This document shows, piece after piece, positions 60,101 through 60,909 of a stretch of DNA of 60,909 nucleotides (the first letter of the stretch is position 1; every line of letters starts with the position of its first letter). Both the position numbers and the translations under genes were made by a program. The notes beneath the pieces were generated by a model. It saw nothing but the letters and a program-made list of their open reading frames with translations. It searched no databases and had not been told where the DNA came from. This DNA is from Vibrio harveyi NBRC 15634 = ATCC 14126 = KCTC 12724 (GTDB lineage: Bacteria; Pseudomonadota; Gammaproteobacteria; Enterobacterales; Vibrionaceae). The stretch is taken from contig NZ_BCUF01000037.1 of assembly GCF_001591145.1 (NCBI RefSeq), positions 1-60,909 on the forward strand, read 5' to 3'.

Positions 60101-60909
60101 ATGGATCGTACTTCCTTAGTTCCAGTTGGTGAGCAGTTAGTCGTATTAGATTTGAATGGGCAATTGAAGGTTCTTGCCGAGAATGAGCGACCATTACCGG
60201 GCGAACTGATTGTTGCAGTCATCGAAGATGAACCACAAAAACTTCAAGTTAAAGTTGCAACAGAAGAAGACGAGCAAGACATCACTCAAGATGTTGCTCA
60301 AATTATTGACGCTCTTAGAGACGGGCAAGACCCGACATTACTGAACGAAGAGTTTGCCCCAGCTGCGGGTGAGAATGCCGGCTCCAGTTTGCAAGAAAGT
60401 GGGACTGTTGAGCGTACAGGGGCAGAAATACTTGCTAGCACTTTGTTTGAAACGACGGGTATCGCAGCACTAGGTTTGTCTGAAACTCAAAACCTATCGC
60501 TTGCGGATCTTATTTTGAACGCAGCAAATTCAGATAATACATCGCCAGCAATCAACCCTCGTCCTCCGGTTGCTGAAGATGACAGCGTTTTGACCGATGA
60601 AGACGCTTCGGTTTCTATCGATGTATTGGCTAACGACCAAGACGCAGATAGTGATTCACTAAGTATTGAATCGGCAACTGTTCCGGCAGAACAAGGCACA
60701 GTAGAGATTATTGATGGTAAGTTGATATTCACACCTGCAGAAGACTTTAACGGTGAAGCGACGGTTACTTATGTAGTAACAGATGGCGCACTAACTGATG
60801 AAGCCACGGTTACTGTAACGGTAAACCCGATCAACGACGCACCAGTGGCAGTAAACGACACTGTTACAACGGATGAAGATACCGCCGTTACTATTGATGT
60901 GCTTGCGAA
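60101..60909 (+). CDS. Giant repetitive surface adhesin, N-terminal part (LapA-like, truncated by window edge)
   Basis: The first 269 codons of a large protein, open to the end of the window. The start is supported by AGAGG 5 nt upstream. Residues 1-60 form an N-terminal retention-module-like domain (VPVGEQLVVLDLNGQLKVLA). A PAAG motif lies at residues 87-90, matching the di-alanine [TAP]AAG site cut by LapG-type proteases. A short linker follows, then tandem cadherin-like/Tandem-95 repeats begin near 150 (AEDDSVLTDEDASVSIDVLA, and again NDTVTTDEDTAVTIDVLA). There is no classical signal peptide, as expected for type I secretion. In LapA systems c-di-GMP keeps the adhesin on the cell by inhibiting LapG. 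Confidence 0.85.
   Translation, partial: MDRTSLVPVGEQLVVLDLNGQLKVLAENERPLPGELIVAVIEDEPQKLQVKVATEEDEQDITQDVAQIIDALRDGQDPTLLNEEFAPAAGENAGSSLQESGTVERTGAEILASTLFETTGIAALGLSETQNLSLADLILNAANSDNTSPAINPRPPVAEDDSVLTDEDASVSIDVLANDQDADSDSLSIESATVPAEQGTVEIIDGKLIFTPAEDFNGEATVTYVVTDGALTDEATVTVTVNPINDAPVAVNDTVTTDEDTAVTIDVLA

Overview
The window looks like a chromosomal segment of a marine Vibrio, most likely of the Harveyi clade (V. parahaemolyticus / alginolyticus / campbellii relatives). The reasons are the gene content (a Vibrio-style type VI secretion cluster, the GntR-prpBC-acnD-prpF-prpE order, queE-queC, a LapA-like adhesin locus, a chitin-binding secreted protease), moderate GC with good Shine-Dalgarno sites, and MITE-like intergenic repeats beginning ATACCAA and ending TTGGTAT. 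The species is inferred from these features and was not checked against any database. No rRNA, tRNA, CRISPR array, insertion sequence or phage was seen.

Layout. (1) 0.3-4.1 kb: a two-gene RND efflux system. (2) 4.3-9.6 kb: carboxylate and anion transport, with an orphan TAXI-type binding protein, a TauE/SafE permease and a tctCBA tripartite tricarboxylate transporter. The tctC-tctB spacer can fold into a multibranched RNA. (3) 9.9-11.5 kb: small genes (GFA-fold protein, 31-aa membrane peptide, GNAT, isolated prepilin). (4) 11.7-14.9 kb: a large sensor with an HD-GYP c-di-GMP phosphodiesterase output. (5) 14.9-38.4 kb: a complete one-directional T6SS cluster. In transcription order it runs vgrG, a 202-aa protein, PAAR, tssA, hcp, tssB, tssC, a second tssC-like gene, tssE, F, G, H, a periplasmic binding protein, fha, tssJ, K, L (with SPOR domain), M and a small Ser/Thr kinase. 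A 296-aa gene of unknown family is divergent from vgrG. (6) 39.5-48.7 kb: the 2-methylcitrate cycle for propionate, under a GntR regulator preceded by three near-identical palindromic operators. (7) 48.8-55.2 kb: GNAT, trypsin-like chitin-binding protease, a predicted periplasmic Nudix domain fused to a membrane PAP2-like domain, YidA-like HAD phosphatase, queE and queC. (8) 55.1-60.9 kb: a TPR-GGDEF protein, DUF2750, OmpA-like and TolC-like proteins, and the start of a giant repeat adhesin divergent from them.

How the parts fit. The T6SS genes encode every core component (TssA-M, Hcp, VgrG, PAAR) plus a kinase/FHA pair for post-translational control, but no cognate phosphatase is visible. 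The cluster contains no obvious effector-immunity pair, so the divergent 296-aa protein and the 202-aa VgrG/PAAR-linked protein are the best candidates for new components. Cyclic-di-GMP is a second theme: an HD-GYP enzyme, a GGDEF enzyme, and an adhesin whose N-terminus carries a PAAG motif matching LapG-type protease sites, a cleavage step normally controlled by c-di-GMP.

The most novel-looking signals are the structured tctC-tctB spacer, the 296-aa orphan beside vgrG, the periplasmic Nudix/degenerate-PAP2 fusion, the MITE pair placed inside two operons, and the SPOR-tailed TssL.
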